NCBI GenBank assembly: GCA_015066295.1
Contig: SVOR01000002.1
Location: forward strand, 1-64,000
DNA from: Oscillospiraceae bacterium
Lineage (GTDB): Bacteria > Bacillota > Clostridia > Oscillospirales > Acutalibacteraceae
Length of the DNA stretch: 64,000 nucleotides
Direction: 5' to 3'
The first letter of the stretch is position 1; every line of letters begins with the position of its first letter. The translations under genes and the position numbers were made by a program. The notes beneath the pieces were generated by a model. The model ran no database searches. It was given only the letters and a program-made list of their open reading frames with translations, and had not been told where the DNA came from. Below are positions 11,198 to 22,070 of the stretch, piece after piece.

Positions 11198-13279
11198 ATG
11201 CCAAGAAAGGTATCTCTTGAAATGACAAGAAATATTGGTATTATGGCCCACATTGACGCCGGTAAAACCACCACCACTGAGCGTATCCTTTTCTACACCG
11301 GTATTAACCGTAAGATGGGTGAAACTCATGACGGCGGCGCAACCATGGACTGGATGGAGCAGGAGCAGGAGAGAGGTATTACCATTACTTCTGCTGCTAC
11401 CACTTGTTTTTGGAAGGACCATCGTATCAATATCATCGACACTCCCGGACACGTTGACTTTACTGTTGAAGTTCAACGTTCACTCCGTGTACTCGACGGT
11501 TCTGTAACCGTTTTGTGTGCAAAGGGCGGTGTTGAGCCTCAGTCTGAAACCGTTTGGCGTCAGGCTGACGAATATCGCGTACCTAGAATGATTTACGTTA
11601 ATAAAATGGACATTATGGGTGCCGATTTCTATCGCGTTCTTGATATGATTAAGGACCGCTTTAACTGTAACGGTGTTCCGATTCAGTTGCCTATTGGCTC
11701 TGAAAGCGACTTTAAGGGTCTCATCGACTTAGTAGAGATGAAAGCTATCGTTTACTACGATGACCTTGGTAAAGATGTTAGAGAGGAAGCTATCCCTGAG
11801 GATATGATTGAGCTCGCTAACAAATACCGTACAAATCTTGTTGAAACAGTTGTTGAACAGGATGAAGAGCTTATGGAGAAATACTTCGAGGGTGAAGAGC
11901 CCACTGTTGAGCAGATGAAGAAGGTTATCCGTAAGGCTACTATTGAAAATGCAATGGTACCGATTTGCTGTGGTACTTCCTACAGAAACAAGGGTGTTCA
12001 ACCCTTGCTCGATGCTGTTGTAGATTATATGCCGGCTCCGACCGACATTGAAGCTATTAAGGGTGTTAACCCCGATACTGACGAAGAGGAAGTTAGACAT
12101 TCTTCTGATGAAGAGCCGTTCTCAGCTCTTGCATTTAAGATTGCTACCGACCCGTTTGTTGGTAAGATTTGCTTCTTCCGTGTATACTCAGGCTGCGTAA
12201 ATTCAGGTAGCGGTGTATACAACTCTGTAAAAGATACCAAGGAAAGAATGGGACGTATCCTTCAGATGCACGCCAACCACAGAGAAGATATCGAAACCTG
12301 TTATGCAGGTGATATCGCAGCTGCTGTTGGTCTTAAGAATACCACCACAGGTGATACTCTTTGCGATGAAAAGCATCCCGTTATCCTTGAATCTATGAAC
12401 TTCCCCGAGCCTGTTATTCGTGTTGCTATTGAGCCGAAGACTAAGGCTGGTCAGGAGAAGATGGGTCTCTCACTTGCAAAGCTTGCTGAAGAAGACCCGA
12501 CATTTAAGGCTTATACTGATGAAGAAACAGGCCAGACCATTATTGCAGGTATGGGTGAGCTTCACCTCGAAATCATCGTTGACCGTCTGCTTCGCGAATT
12601 TAAGGTTGAAGCAAACGTAGGTGCTCCTCAGGTTGCTTACAAAGAAACCGTACGTAATAAGGTTGACCACGAAACCAAGTATAAGCGTCAGTCCGGTGGT
12701 TCAGGTCAGTACGGTCACGTTAAAATCATTCTCGAGCCTAACGAAACAGGCAAGGGCTATGAGTTTATCAATGCCGTTACAGGCGGTTCCATTCCGAAGG
12801 AATTCATTGGACCTGTTGATGCAGGTATCCAGGGCTCCTTACAGGCCGGTGTACTCGCAGGTTATCCTGTAGTTGACGTTAAGGTTACTCTTTATGATGG
12901 TTCGTACCATGAGGTTGACTCTTCTGAAATGGCGTTTAAGATTGCCGGTTCTATGGCATTCAAAGAGGCTGCAAGAAAGGCTGACCCCGTACTTCTCGAG
13001 CCGATTATGAAGGTTACCGTAATCGTTCCTGAAGAGTACATGGGTGACGTTATCGGCGACCTTAACTCTCGTCGTGGCGAAATCCAAGGCTTCGAAGACA
13101 GAGCAGGTGCTAAGCAAATCAATGCTCGCGTACCGCTCGGCGATATGTTCGGTTATGCTACCGACCTCCGTTCCAAGACACAGGGCCGTGGCCAGTATGT
13201 AATGGAACCCGATGGTTATAAGGAAGTTCCGAAGAGCATCGCTGAAAAGATTATTTCTTCAAGAAACAAGAAAGACTAA
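11198..13279 (+). CDS. fusA: Elongation factor G
   Basis: 693 aa translocation GTPase. G1 [14 protein letters not shown], the switch region containing [10 protein letters not shown]3 DTPGHVDF and G4 NKMD are all present. They are followed by the domain IV/V blocks ([40 protein letters not shown]). The start MPRKVSLEM at 11198 follows TGGAGGTTTAT; the in-frame ATG at 11186 lies inside that binding site and is rejected. Third gene of the str unit. Confidence 0.98.
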   Translation: MPRKVSLEMTRNIGIMAHIDAGKTTTTERILFYTGINRKMGETHDGGATMDWMEQEQERGITITSAATTCFWKDHRINIIDTPGHVDFTVEVQRSLRVLDGSVTVLCAKGGVEPQSETVWRQADEYRVPRMIYVNKMDIMGADFYRVLDMIKDRFNCNGVPIQLPIGSESDFKGLIDLVEMKAIVYYDDLGKDVREEAIPEDMIELANKYRTNLVETVVEQDEELMEKYFEGEEPTVEQMKKVIRKATIENAMVPICCGTSYRNKGVQPLLDAVVDYMPAPTDIEAIKGVNPDTDEEEVRHSSDEEPFSALAFKIATDPFVGKICFFRVYSGCVNSGSGVYNSVKDTKERMGRILQMHANHREDIETCYAGDIAAAVGLKNTTTGDTLCDEKHPVILESMNFPEPVIRVAIEPKTKAGQEKMGLSLAKLAEEDPTFKAYTDEETGQTIIAGMGELHLEIIVDRLLREFKVEANVGAPQVAYKETVRNKVDHETKYKRQSGGSGQYGHVKIILEPNETGKGYEFINAVTGGSIPKEFIGPVDAGIQGSLQAGVLAGYPVVDVKVTLYDGSYHEVDSSEMAFKIAGSMAFKEAARKADPVLLEPIMKVTVIVPEEYMGDVIGDLNSRRGEIQGFEDRAGAKQINARVPLGDMFGYATDLRSKTQGRGQYVMEPDGYKEVPKSIAEKIISSRNKKD

Positions 13280-13296
13280 TCTTTTTTAAATAATGC

Positions 13297-13325
13297 TTGA
13301 AATTAAGCGCAAAATTTGGTAAACT
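13297..13325 (+). promoter_or_regulatory. Probable extra promoter for tuf
   Basis: TTGAAA (13297-13302), 17-bp spacer, TAAACT (13320-13325) in the 100-bp fusA-tuf gap. No terminator separates the two genes, so read-through is also expected. Confidence 0.55.
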
Positions 13326-13379
13326 ATATTTTAGAAATTTATTTCTTTAAAAAAACAATTTTTTAGGAGGAAATTCACA

Positions 13380-14579
13380 ATGGCAAAGGCTAAATTTGAA
13401 CGTACTAAGCCCCACGTAAACATTGGTACCATCGGTCACGTTGACCATGGTAAAACTACTCTTACTGCAGCTATCACTAAGTACCTTTCTTTAAAGGGAC
13501 AGGCTCAGTTTGAGGACTATGCAAACATCGATAAGGCTCCCGAAGAGAGAGAGCGTGGTATTACAATTAATACCGCACACGTTGAGTACGAGACTGATGC
13601 ACGTCACTATGCACACGTTGACTGCCCCGGACACGCTGACTATGTTAAGAACATGATCACCGGTGCTGCTCAGATGGACGGCGCTATCCTCGTTATCGCT
13701 TCTACTGATGGTCCTATGGCTCAGACCAAAGAACACCTTCTCCTTGCTCGTCAGGTTGGCGTTCCTTACATCGTAGTATTTATGAATAAGGTTGACCAGG
13801 TTGATGACGAAGAGCTCCTCGAGCTCGTAGAGATGGAAATTCGTGAGACTCTTGACGAGTACGAGTTCCCGGGCGATGATACTCCTATCATCAAGGGTTC
13901 TGCTCTTAAGGCTCTTGAAGCTCCCAACGATCCTTCTGATGCTGCTTATGCTCCTATTGCTGAGCTTATGGCTGCTGTTGATAGCTACATTCCCACTCCT
14001 GACCGTAAGGCAGACCTTCCTTTCCTTATGCCTGTTGAGGACGTATTCACCATCACAGGTCGTGGTACTGTTGCTACCGGTCGTGTTGAGCGTGGTCAGC
14101 TCAGAACTTCTGAGGAAGTTGAAATTGTTGGTATCGCTGCTGAGACCAAGAAGACTGTTGTTACCGGTATTGAAATGTTCCGTAAGATTCTTGACTATGC
14201 TGAGGCTGGCGATAACATTGGTGCACTCTTACGTGGTATCCAGCGTACAGAAATTGAGCGTGGTCAGGTTCTCTGTAAGCCCGGCTCAATCAATCCTCAC
14301 ACCAAGTTCAGTGGTCAGGTTTACGTATTGAACAAGGATGAAGGCGGTCGTCATACTCCTTTCTTCAATAACTACCGTCCTCAGTTCTACTTCAGAACTA
14401 CTGACGTTACCGGTGTTATCACTCTTCCCGAAGGCACAGAGATGTGCATGCCTGGCGATAACGTAGTTATGGATGTTGAACTCATCACTCCTATCGCTAT
14501 TGAAGAGGGTCTCCGTTTCGCTATCCGTGAAGGTGGCCGTACAGTTGGTTCGGGCGTTGTTACCGCTATCAAAGAATAA
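13380..14579 (+). CDS. tuf: Elongation factor Tu
   Basis: 399 aa GTPase that delivers aminoacyl-tRNA to the ribosome. G1 [48 protein letters not shown] and NKVD are intact. They are followed by the two beta-barrel domains ([13 protein letters not shown], ending in [11 protein letters not shown]). TTAGGAGGAAATTCACA precedes the ATG. Strong codon bias toward a few codons fits very high expression. Followed by a clear terminator. Confidence 0.99.
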   Translation: MAKAKFERTKPHVNIGTIGHVDHGKTTLTAAITKYLSLKGQAQFEDYANIDKAPEERERGITINTAHVEYETDARHYAHVDCPGHADYVKNMITGAAQMDGAILVIASTDGPMAQTKEHLLLARQVGVPYIVVFMNKVDQVDDEELLELVEMEIRETLDEYEFPGDDTPIIKGSALKALEAPNDPSDAAYAPIAELMAAVDSYIPTPDRKADLPFLMPVEDVFTITGRGTVATGRVERGQLRTSEEVEIVGIAAETKKTVVTGIEMFRKILDYAEAGDNIGALLRGIQRTEIERGQVLCKPGSINPHTKFSGQVYVLNKDEGGRHTPFFNNYRPQFYFRTTDVTGVITLPEGTEMCMPGDNVVMDVELITPIAIEEGLRFAIREGGRTVGSGVVTAIKE

Positions 14580-14591
14580 TTAAACTTTATT

Positions 14592-14627
14592 TTAAGCAGC
14601 AGGGGAAACCTTGCTGCTTAATTTTTT
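14592..14627 (+). terminator. Intrinsic terminator after tuf
   Basis: Stem TTAAGCAGCA/TGCTGCTTAA with an inner AGG/CCT pairing, then ATTTTTT. It ends the transcription and translation block. Confidence 0.9.
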
Positions 14628-14710
14628 ACACAAATAGTTAATTTTTTAACAAACTTTCAATTTAAAATTCGAAAAACATAAAAAAGACTGTTAAAATATT
14701 AACAATACTA

Positions 14711-14739
14711 TTGACATATATTTATAAAAGATATATAAT
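14711..14739 (+). promoter_or_regulatory. SigA-type promoter for serC-serA
   Basis: Consensus TTGACA (14711-14716), 17-bp spacer, consensus TATAAT (14734-14739), about 30 nt before the serC start. Confidence 0.88.
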
Positions 14740-14772
14740 ACGTTCATCTACTATTTTTTGGAGGTTATATAT

Positions 14773-15855
14773 ATGGCAAGAGTTTATAATTTTAGTGCAG
14801 GTCCTTCAATGTTACCGGAGGAAGTACTTAAAACTGCAGCAAATGAGATGTTAGATTATGGTGGTAGCGGTCAATCTGTTATGGAGATGTCACACCGTTC
14901 TAAGGAATATGATGCAATAATCAAGGCAGCTGAGGCAGACCTCAGAGAGATTATGAACATCCCTGATAATTATGAGGTTCTTTTCCTACAAGGTGGCGCT
15001 TCAACACAGTTTGCAATGGTACCCCTTAACCTTATGACCAAGAACGGCAAGGCTGACTACGTTATTACAGGTCAGTGGGCTAACAAGGCTTATAAGGAGG
15101 CTGCTCGCTACGGTAAAGCAAGAGCGGTTGCTTCTTCGGCTGACAAGACCTATTCGTACATTCCTAAGGTTGAAAAGGCAGACTTTGACCCGGAAGCCGA
15201 CTATGTACATATTTGTATGAATAACACAATTTACGGCACAAAGTGGAACAATATCCCCGATACCGGTGACGTACCGCTTATCGCTGATATTTCTTCCTGC
15301 ATTTTGTCTGAGCCGATTGACGTTACAAAGTTCGGTATGCTTTATGCAGGTGCCCAAAAGAACCTAGCACCCGCAGGTGTTACCATTGTTATTGTTCGCA
15401 AAGACCTACTTGGCAATGCTATGGATATTACACCCACAATGCTTAACTACGTAACACACGCAGAAAACGGGTCAATGTTTAACACACCTCCTTGCTACAC
15501 AATCTACGTTGCAGGCCTTGTGCTTAAATGGATTAAGAAGCTTGGCGGTCTTGAGAAAATGGCTGAAATCAATCGCAAAAAGGCAGCTATTCTTTACGAT
15601 TTCCTTGATAACAGCAAGTTATTTAAGGGCACAGTTGTTGCCGAAGACCGTTCTCTAATGAACGTACCCTTTATTACAGGCAACGACGAATTAGATGCTA
15701 AGTTTGTAAAAGAGGCTAAGGAAGCAGGCTTTGTTAACCTTAAGGGTCACCGCTCAGTTGGTGGTATGAGAGCTTCTATCTACAACGCAATGCCCGTAGA
15801 AGGCGTTGAAAAGCTTGTAGAATTTATGGCTAAATTTGAAAAGGAGAACGCATAA
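14773..15855 (+). CDS. serC: Phosphoserine aminotransferase
   Basis: 360 aa PLP enzyme that converts 3-phosphohydroxypyruvate and glutamate to phosphoserine and 2-oxoglutarate. Class V aminotransferase fold with NFSAGPSMLPEEVL at the N-terminus. The PLP-binding lysine is predicted at Lys196 in YAGAQKNLAPAG, close to its place in E. coli SerC. HRSVGGMRASIYNAMP near the C-terminus is the substrate-binding block. The ATG at 14773 follows TTGGAGGTTATATAT; a TTG 15 nt upstream is rejected because it overlaps the binding site. serA follows after 5 nt, so the first two steps of serine synthesis are coupled. Confidence 0.97.
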   Translation: MARVYNFSAGPSMLPEEVLKTAANEMLDYGGSGQSVMEMSHRSKEYDAIIKAAEADLREIMNIPDNYEVLFLQGGASTQFAMVPLNLMTKNGKADYVITGQWANKAYKEAARYGKARAVASSADKTYSYIPKVEKADFDPEADYVHICMNNTIYGTKWNNIPDTGDVPLIADISSCILSEPIDVTKFGMLYAGAQKNLAPAGVTIVIVRKDLLGNAMDITPTMLNYVTHAENGSMFNTPPCYTIYVAGLVLKWIKKLGGLEKMAEINRKKAAILYDFLDNSKLFKGTVVAEDRSLMNVPFITGNDELDAKFVKEAKEAGFVNLKGHRSVGGMRASIYNAMPVEGVEKLVEFMAKFEKENA

Positions 15856-15860
15856 GGGCT

Positions 15861-17024
15861 ATGTATAATATTAAAACTTATAACAAAATTTCAAAATCAG
15901 GTTTAGTGGAATTCGATGCCGCTAAATATACAGTAGGCGAGGATGTTGAAAATCCCGTTGGTGCTGTGGTACGTTCTGCCGCTTTGCACGACGTTGAATT
16001 CCCCGAGTCATTGCTTGCCATTGCGCGTGCAGGTGCAGGCACCAACAATATCCCTTGCGACAAGTGTGCTGCCGACGGTATCGTAGTTTTCAACACTCCC
16101 GGTGCTAATGCAAATGCCGTTAAAGAACTTGTTTTAGCCGGTCTTTTGCTTTCTTCACGTCGTGTTATCCCCGCTATTGAGTGGGCTAAAACCTTAAAGG
16201 GCAACGGCGATGACGTTGGCAAGATGGTAGAGAAGGGCAAGGGTGCCTTTGTTGGTCCCGAAATCCGTGGCAAGAAGCTTGGTGTAATCGGCCTTGGCGC
16301 TATCGGTGTTTTGGTTGCTAATGCAGCTAATTCACTCGGTATGCAGGTTTACGGTTATGATCCCTATTTGTCACTAAAATCTGCTTGGAATCTTACCCAC
16401 TATGCACATCGCGCAAACGATTTAAAGGAAATCTACGAGAATTGTGATTATATTTCAATTCACGTTCCGCTAACACCCGATACAAAGGGCTTTATCAATG
16501 CTGATGCTATTAAGCAGATGAAGGATGAGGTTAGAATTCTTAACTTTGCACGTGCAGATTTGGTTAATTCTGCCGATATGATTATCGCTCTTGAAAGCGG
16601 CAAGGTTGCTTCTTACGTTGTAGACTTCCCGACCGATGAGATGCTTGGCATTAACGGTGTAATTGCAATTCCTCACCTTGGTGCATCAACACCCGAGTCA
16701 GAGGATAACTGTGCGACTATGGCAGCTAAAGAATTGGTTGACTATATTGAAAACGGTAACATTGAAAATTCGGTTAATATGCCGTCTATTTCGATGCCCA
16801 GAAGTGGCGAGAAGCGTATTTGCATTATTCATAAGAATATTCCTAATATGCTTACAGCTATCACTTCTGCAGTTGCCGAAAACAATATAAACATAGAAAA
16901 CCTCTTAAATAAGTCACGTGGCGATTATGCTTACACCATGCTTGATATTGGTGATGCCGATTATGATGCAATTCAAGGCAAAATTGAGGCTATTGACGGT
17001 GTAATTCGTGTACGTATTATTTAA
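15861..17024 (+). CDS. serA: D-3-phosphoglycerate dehydrogenase, short form with ACT domain
   Basis: 387 aa. NAD-dependent first step of serine synthesis. Rossmann motif LGVIGLGAIGVLVANAA at about residues 140-156, the NFARADLVN segment with the substrate arginine, and IPHLGASTPESE with the catalytic His. The last ~70 residues (ICIIHKNIPNMLTAI to DGVIRVRII) form one ACT domain, so serine feedback is possible; the intervening domain of the longest SerA forms is absent. Co-transcribed with serC; no phosphoserine phosphatase (serB) is in the window. Confidence 0.96.
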   Translation: MYNIKTYNKISKSGLVEFDAAKYTVGEDVENPVGAVVRSAALHDVEFPESLLAIARAGAGTNNIPCDKCAADGIVVFNTPGANANAVKELVLAGLLLSSRRVIPAIEWAKTLKGNGDDVGKMVEKGKGAFVGPEIRGKKLGVIGLGAIGVLVANAANSLGMQVYGYDPYLSLKSAWNLTHYAHRANDLKEIYENCDYISIHVPLTPDTKGFINADAIKQMKDEVRILNFARADLVNSADMIIALESGKVASYVVDFPTDEMLGINGVIAIPHLGASTPESEDNCATMAAKELVDYIENGNIENSVNMPSISMPRSGEKRICIIHKNIPNMLTAITSAVAENNINIENLLNKSRGDYAYTMLDIGDADYDAIQGKIEAIDGVIRVRII

Positions 17025-17038
17025 ATCTAAACATAATT

Positions 17039-17074
17039 AAAAACGTCTAAGTCATCCGACTTAGACGTTTTTTT
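17039..17074. terminator. Bidirectional terminator between serA and purL
   Basis: 15-bp stem AAAAACGTCTAAGTC/GACTTAGACGTTTTT with loop ATCC, T-rich on both strands. It serves serA (+) and purL (-), whose stop lies 12 bp away. Confidence 0.92.
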
Positions 17075-17085
17075 ATACCGAAATA

Positions 17086-20000
17086 TTATTTAAAGTATTT
17101 AACTGCACTGCGGAACATACCCATATCATATTTACCGTCAACGTTCTTGTAAAGACCGTTATCGATACGTTCGCTGTGACCCATCTTACCAAATACTCTG
17201 CCGTCGAGGCTTGTAATACCTTCAATGGCGAGGGTGGAGTTGTTGGGGTTGAAGCGTATATCTGAAGTGGGGTTGCCGTCAAGGTCAACGTACTGTGTAG
17301 CAATTTGACCGTTTTTGATAAGCTCGGCAGCTAATTCATCACTTACAATAAAGCGACCTTCACCGTGTGAAATCGGTACGGTATAAATATCGCCAACCTC
17401 AGTTTCCATAAGCCAGGGTGACTTGTTTGAAGCAATACGTGTGCGAACAAGTCTTGACTGATGTCGACCAATTGTGTTGTAGGTAAGAGTCGGGCAGGAA
17501 GCATCGGTGTCAATAATCTTGCCGAACGGTACAAGACCAAGCTTAACAAGTGCCTGGAAGCCGTTACAGATACCGCACATAAGACCGTCACGATTGTTAA
17601 GCAACTCTTCAACCTCGTTCTTGATGGCCGCATTTCTAAAGAAGGCGGTAATAAATTTACCCGAACCGTCAGGCTCGTCACCACCCGAGAAGCCACCGGG
17701 GATAAATACGATTTGTGACTGCTTTAATTTTTCTGTAAACACCTTAACCGATTCTGCAACCGAGGCAGAGCTTAGGTTGTTAATAACAAATATTTCGGGC
17801 TCGGCACCTGCATCTATTAGTACCTTAGAGGTGTCAAATTCGCAGTTTGTGCCGGGGAATACAGGAATAAGCACCTTAGGTCTCGGTGCGCTAAAGCGCG
17901 GCTTAACGCGAGTTTTGGCAGTATAAGAAACAGTTTCGATAGCCTTTTGCTCCTGCTTAATATTGCAGGGGTATACGCTTTCTAAAACGTTCTCGTAAAG
18001 TGCGTAAATTTCGCTTAAATCAAGCTTTTCGTCACCAAGCGCAATCTGTGCTTTATCGGTCGTGTAACCAATTGTGCGACCAATTTGGGTGTCGTCAGCA
18101 AGCTCGACAATAAATGCGCCATAGTTGTAACCGAAAATCTCCTCGGTAGTGATATCTTTATAATCAAAACCGATATCATTACCAAAGCCCATCTTCATAA
18201 TAGCCTCGGCAATACCGCCGTAGGTTGGGGTATAAACAGCGAGAGCTTTTTTGTCTGTAATAAGCTTGTGTACAGTGTTAAAGAGGGAAATTAGACTATC
18301 GGTCTTGGGTAGACCGTTCTCGTCATATTCGCAGGTGAGAAGTACAACCTTATGGCCTACACCCTTAAACTCGGGCGAAACGATGTTATCATTTTTCTCG
18401 GTAGTTACGGCAAACGAAACAAGGGTAGGGGGAACGTCGATGTTCTCAAAGCTACCACTCATTGAGTCTTTACCACCAATAGCACCGATTTGTAAATTCT
18501 TTTGTGCCATAAATGCGCCAAGAAGTGCGGCTAACGGCTTGCCCCAACGCTTGCTATCCTTACCGGGACGCTCAAAATATTCCTGGAAGGTAAGGTAAAC
18601 GTCAGTAAAATCAGCACCTGCAGCAATCAGCTTGCTAACCGATTCGATAACGGCTAAATATGCGCCGTGATAGGGGCTCTTTTCAAAGATGAAGGGGTTG
18701 TAGCCCCAAGCCATAAGCGAACAGGTGTCGGTGTGACGGTTCTCCACAGAAACCTTATTTACCATAGCCTGAATAGGTGTTGCTTGGTTTTTACCGCCAA
18801 ACGGCATAAGAACTGTACCTGTGCCGATTGTCGAGTCGAAACGCTCGCTAAGACCACGCTTTGAGCAAACGTTAAGGTCGGTGGCAAGTGTTTTGTAATT
18901 GTCTATAAAGCTACCCTCAACCTTTTTATCAAAGCTTTCGCACTTAGCGGGTGTAATATCAATGTGCTTTTCAGCGCCGTTTGAGTTTAAGAATTCGCGA
19001 GAAATATTAACTATATCTACGCCGTTCCAGTTCATAACGAGGCGAGGCTCTGCCTGAACCTCGGCAACAACGGTTGCTTCAAGGTTTTCTTTGTTTGCAA
19101 GGGCGATGAACTTATCGACGTCCTTAGCCTCAACAACAACGGCCATACGCTCTTGCGATTCACTAATTGCAAGCTCGGTGCCATCAAGACCCTCGTACTT
19201 TTTGGGTACTGCGTTGAGGTTAATCTTAATACCGTCGGCAAGCTCGCCAATAGCAACCGAAACACCGCCTGCACCAAAGTCGTTACAACGCTTAATTAAA
19301 ATGGTAGCCTCTTTATTTCTGAAGAGTCTTTGAAGTTTGCGTTCCTCAGGGGCATTACCTTTTTGTACCTCTGCACCGCAGGACTCGAGTGATTCAATTG
19401 TGTGTGATTTAGAAGAACCTGTTGCACCACCGCAACCGTCACGTCCTGTGCGACCGCCAAGGAGGATGATAATATCGCCATCCTCGGGTACTTCACGGCG
19501 AACGTTCTCCTGCGGAGCTGCAGCAATAACAGCGCCTATTTCCATACGCTTAGCGGTATAGCCGTCGTGGTAAATTTCATCAACCTGACCGGTAGCAAGA
19601 CCAATTTGGTTACCGTATGAGCTATAACCTGCCGCCGCAGTAGTAACGATTTTACGCTGTGGAAGCTTGCCGTGCATTGTGTCCTCCATACTTGTAAGGG
19701 GATTGCCTGCACCCGTTACGCGCATTGCGGCATAAACGTATGAACGTCCGGAAAGCGGGTCGCGGATTGCGCCGCCGATACAGGTGGCGGCACCGCCAAA
19801 GGGCTCAATTTCAGTTGGGTGGTTGTGTGTCTCATTTTTAAAGAGTAACAGCCAGTCCTCATCCTTGCCTTCAACGTTAACCTTGATTTTAACGGTACAA
19901 GCATTGATTTCTTCTGATTCATCAAGTTTGTCGAGTTTACCGTTCTTGCGTAAATACTTAACAGCAACGGTAGCAACGTCCATAAGGTTAATCGGCTTTG

Positions 20001-20775
20001 TTCTGCCAATAAATTCGCGAGCTGCTATATACTCATTATAGGCGTCCTCAAGTAACTTGTCCTCGAATTTTACGTTATCAATTGTGGTTAAGAAGGTTGT
20101 GTGACGACAGTGGTCTGACCAATATGTATCAATCATCTTGATTTCGGTTATGGTTGGGTCACGGTCCTCACTCTTAAAGTAATTCTGACAGAATTTAAGG
20201 TCGTCAAGGTCCATTGCAAGACCCTGAGCCTTTAAGAATTCAGCCAAACCGCTTTCGTCAAGTGCGATGAAGCCGTTAAGTGTAGCAACGGTTGTCGGAA
20301 GCTCAAATTCCTGCTTTAAGGTGTCAACTGTGTCGAGTGTTGCCTCGCGGCTTTCAACGGGGTTGATGAGATATTTCTTTATAGCATCCTTATCAGCATC
20401 GGAAAGCGCACCCTCTAAAATGTATACACGTGCTGTGCGAACTGTTGGGCGGTCCTGCTGAGAGATAATCTGAACACACTGTGCGGCGGAATCGGCACGC
20501 TGGTCAAACTGACCGGGGAGATACTCAACCGCAAAAACAAAAGCGCCATCGTTATAGCTTAAATCGCTATAAACGTCATCAAGCTGTGGCTCAGAGAAAA
20601 CGGTAGAAATACATTGATTAAATAAGTCGGCATCAATATTTTCTACGTCGTATCTGTTAAGCACACGCACACTTTGGAGTCCCTTAATGCCTAAGAATGA
20701 CGTAAGGTCTCCTTTGAGCGAGCGTGCCTCGCCGTCGAGGCCCTTTTTCTTTTCAACATAGATACGATAAACCAT
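17086..20775 (-). CDS. purL: Phosphoribosylformylglycinamidine synthase, single-chain PurL with glutaminase domain
   Basis: 1229 aa. Converts FGAR, ATP and glutamine to FGAM (step 4 of IMP synthesis). It is a one-polypeptide form: an N-terminal PurS-like part, two AIRS-like synthetase halves (TYWSDHCRHTTF, later LGGRTGRDGCGGATGSS and GGKDSMSGSFE), and a C-terminal class I glutamine amidotransferase beginning at VLIPVFPGTNCEFD. The predicted nucleophile is Cys1070 in CGICNGFQA, with GHSERID supplying the His/Glu end of the triad. It is somewhat shorter than the proteobacterial enzyme, like the second clade found in Clostridia and Bacteroidetes. Last gene of the pur operon; its GGAGGAATAAAA site is inside the end of purD. 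Unlike PurF here, its glutaminase looks complete. Confidence 0.97.
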   Translation of the reverse strand: MVYRIYVEKKKGLDGEARSLKGDLTSFLGIKGLQSVRVLNRYDVENIDADLFNQCISTVFSEPQLDDVYSDLSYNDGAFVFAVEYLPGQFDQRADSAAQCVQIISQQDRPTVRTARVYILEGALSDADKDAIKKYLINPVESREATLDTVDTLKQEFELPTTVATLNGFIALDESGLAEFLKAQGLAMDLDDLKFCQNYFKSEDRDPTITEIKMIDTYWSDHCRHTTFLTTIDNVKFEDKLLEDAYNEYIAAREFIGRTKPINLMDVATVAVKYLRKNGKLDKLDESEEINACTVKIKVNVEGKDEDWLLLFKNETHNHPTEIEPFGGAATCIGGAIRDPLSGRSYVYAAMRVTGAGNPLTSMEDTMHGKLPQRKIVTTAAAGYSSYGNQIGLATGQVDEIYHDGYTAKRMEIGAVIAAAPQENVRREVPEDGDIIILLGGRTGRDGCGGATGSSKSHTIESLESCGAEVQKGNAPEERKLQRLFRNKEATILIKRCNDFGAGGVSVAIGELADGIKINLNAVPKKYEGLDGTELAISESQERMAVVVEAKDVDKFIALANKENLEATVVAEVQAEPRLVMNWNGVDIVNISREFLNSNGAEKHIDITPAKCESFDKKVEGSFIDNYKTLATDLNVCSKRGLSERFDSTIGTGTVLMPFGGKNQATPIQAMVNKVSVENRHTDTCSLMAWGYNPFIFEKSPYHGAYLAVIESVSKLIAAGADFTDVYLTFQEYFERPGKDSKRWGKPLAALLGAFMAQKNLQIGAIGGKDSMSGSFENIDVPPTLVSFAVTTEKNDNIVSPEFKGVGHKVVLLTCEYDENGLPKTDSLISLFNTVHKLITDKKALAVYTPTYGGIAEAIMKMGFGNDIGFDYKDITTEEIFGYNYGAFIVELADDTQIGRTIGYTTDKAQIALGDEKLDLSEIYALYENVLESVYPCNIKQEQKAIETVSYTAKTRVKPRFSAPRPKVLIPVFPGTNCEFDTSKVLIDAGAEPEIFVINNLSSASVAESVKVFTEKLKQSQIVFIPGGFSGGDEPDGSGKFITAFFRNAAIKNEVEELLNNRDGLMCGICNGFQALVKLGLVPFGKIIDTDASCPTLTYNTIGRHQSRLVRTRIASNKSPWLMETEVGDIYTVPISHGEGRFIVSDELAAELIKNGQIATQYVDLDGNPTSDIRFNPNNSTLAIEGITSLDGRVFGKMGHSERIDNGLYKNVDGKYDMGMFRSAVKYFK

Positions 20776-20777
20776 TT

Positions 20778-22052
20778 TTATTCCTCCGTAGTAATTGCCG
20801 CAAGGGCGCGTTTTCCAATGTCGGTACGTTTGTAAGCATTCTCGAAATGTACCTTTTCGGTAGCCTTATAAGCATTTTTTATAGCTTGTGGCAGAGAGTC
20901 GGCAGTTGCGGTAACGCCTACAACACGGCCACCTGCGCTTACAACAACATCGTCTTTAATTTTGGCGCCTGCATAATAAAGCGTAGCATCAATATCACTA
21001 TCAACTGTGATGGGGAAGCCACTCTCATATTTTTGCGGATATCCGTTTGATGCCATAATTACACAGCAAGCGGCACCCTCACTGAATTTAACTTCGGTTT
21101 TGTCAAGTGTACCGTTTGCGCAAGCCTGCATAATGTCGAATAAATCACTTTCAAGAAGCGGTAAAACGACCTGAGTTTCGGGGTCGCCGAAACGACAGTT
21201 GTATTCAATAACCTTAGGGCCGTTAGGAGTAATCATAAGACCGAAGAACAAGCAACCCTTAAAGGTTCTGCCTTCATTTGCCATTGCTTTAATTGTAGGC
21301 ATAAAGATGGTATCCATACAAATTTTTGCAACGTCGGCTGTATAATAGGGGTTGGGTGCCACAGTACCCATACCACCTGTGTTAAGTCCCTTGTCATTAT
21401 CAAGTGCACGCTTGTGGTCCATTGCAGAAACCATAGGAACAAGGGTTTTACCGTCGGTAAATGCTAAAACCGATACTTCAGGACCGGTTAAGAATTCCTC
21501 AATAACAATCTGGTTACCCGAGTCCCCGAAAATCTTGTCTGCCATCATTGATTTAACGGCATCCTTTGCAGCCTCTTTGCTTTCGGCAATTACAACACCT
21601 TTACCAAGTGCCAAGCCATCAGCCTTAATAACTGCAGGCAGGGGAGCGTTTTCGAGATAACTGAGCGCGCTATCCATATCGGTAAATACTTCATAAGCGG
21701 CGGTAGGAATATTATACTTTTTCATAAGGTCCTTAGAGAAAACCTTACTACCCTCAATAATTGCCGCCTTTTTGTCGGGACCAAAGCAGGGAACACCAAC
21801 TGCATTTATTGCATCAACCATACCTGCAACAAGCGGGTCATCGGGTGTAACTACTGCAAAATCGATACCGTTTGATTTAATAAAATCTGTAATTCCGTCA
21901 ATGTCGGTAACGGGAATTGCTACGCAGGTAGTATCCTTGGCAATTCCGCCATTGCCCGGTAAAACAAACAATTCATCAATTTTAGAGCTTTGTTTTAGTT
22001 TTTTAACAATGGCGTGCTCTCTGCCGCCACTGCCTATAACTGCGACCTTCAT
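20778..22052 (-). CDS. purD: Phosphoribosylamine-glycine ligase (GAR synthetase)
   Basis: 424 aa ATP-grasp ligase for step 2 of IMP synthesis, joining glycine to phosphoribosylamine. N-terminal MKVAVIGSGGREHAI is the family signature. The ATP-grasp core has ADGLALGKGVVIAES and GGMGTVAPNPYY, then EYNCRFGDPETQ with the metal-binding Glu/Asn. Normal length. GAAAGGTTGTTTAT precedes the ATG. It lies 2 nt before purL and 18 nt after purH. Confidence 0.97.
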   Translation of the reverse strand: MKVAVIGSGGREHAIVKKLKQSSKIDELFVLPGNGGIAKDTTCVAIPVTDIDGITDFIKSNGIDFAVVTPDDPLVAGMVDAINAVGVPCFGPDKKAAIIEGSKVFSKDLMKKYNIPTAAYEVFTDMDSALSYLENAPLPAVIKADGLALGKGVVIAESKEAAKDAVKSMMADKIFGDSGNQIVIEEFLTGPEVSVLAFTDGKTLVPMVSAMDHKRALDNDKGLNTGGMGTVAPNPYYTADVAKICMDTIFMPTIKAMANEGRTFKGCLFFGLMITPNGPKVIEYNCRFGDPETQVVLPLLESDLFDIMQACANGTLDKTEVKFSEGAACCVIMASNGYPQKYESGFPITVDSDIDATLYYAGAKIKDDVVVSAGGRVVGVTATADSLPQAIKNAYKATEKVHFENAYKRTDIGKRALAAITTEE

Positions 22053-22070
22053 ATAAACAACCTTTCAATA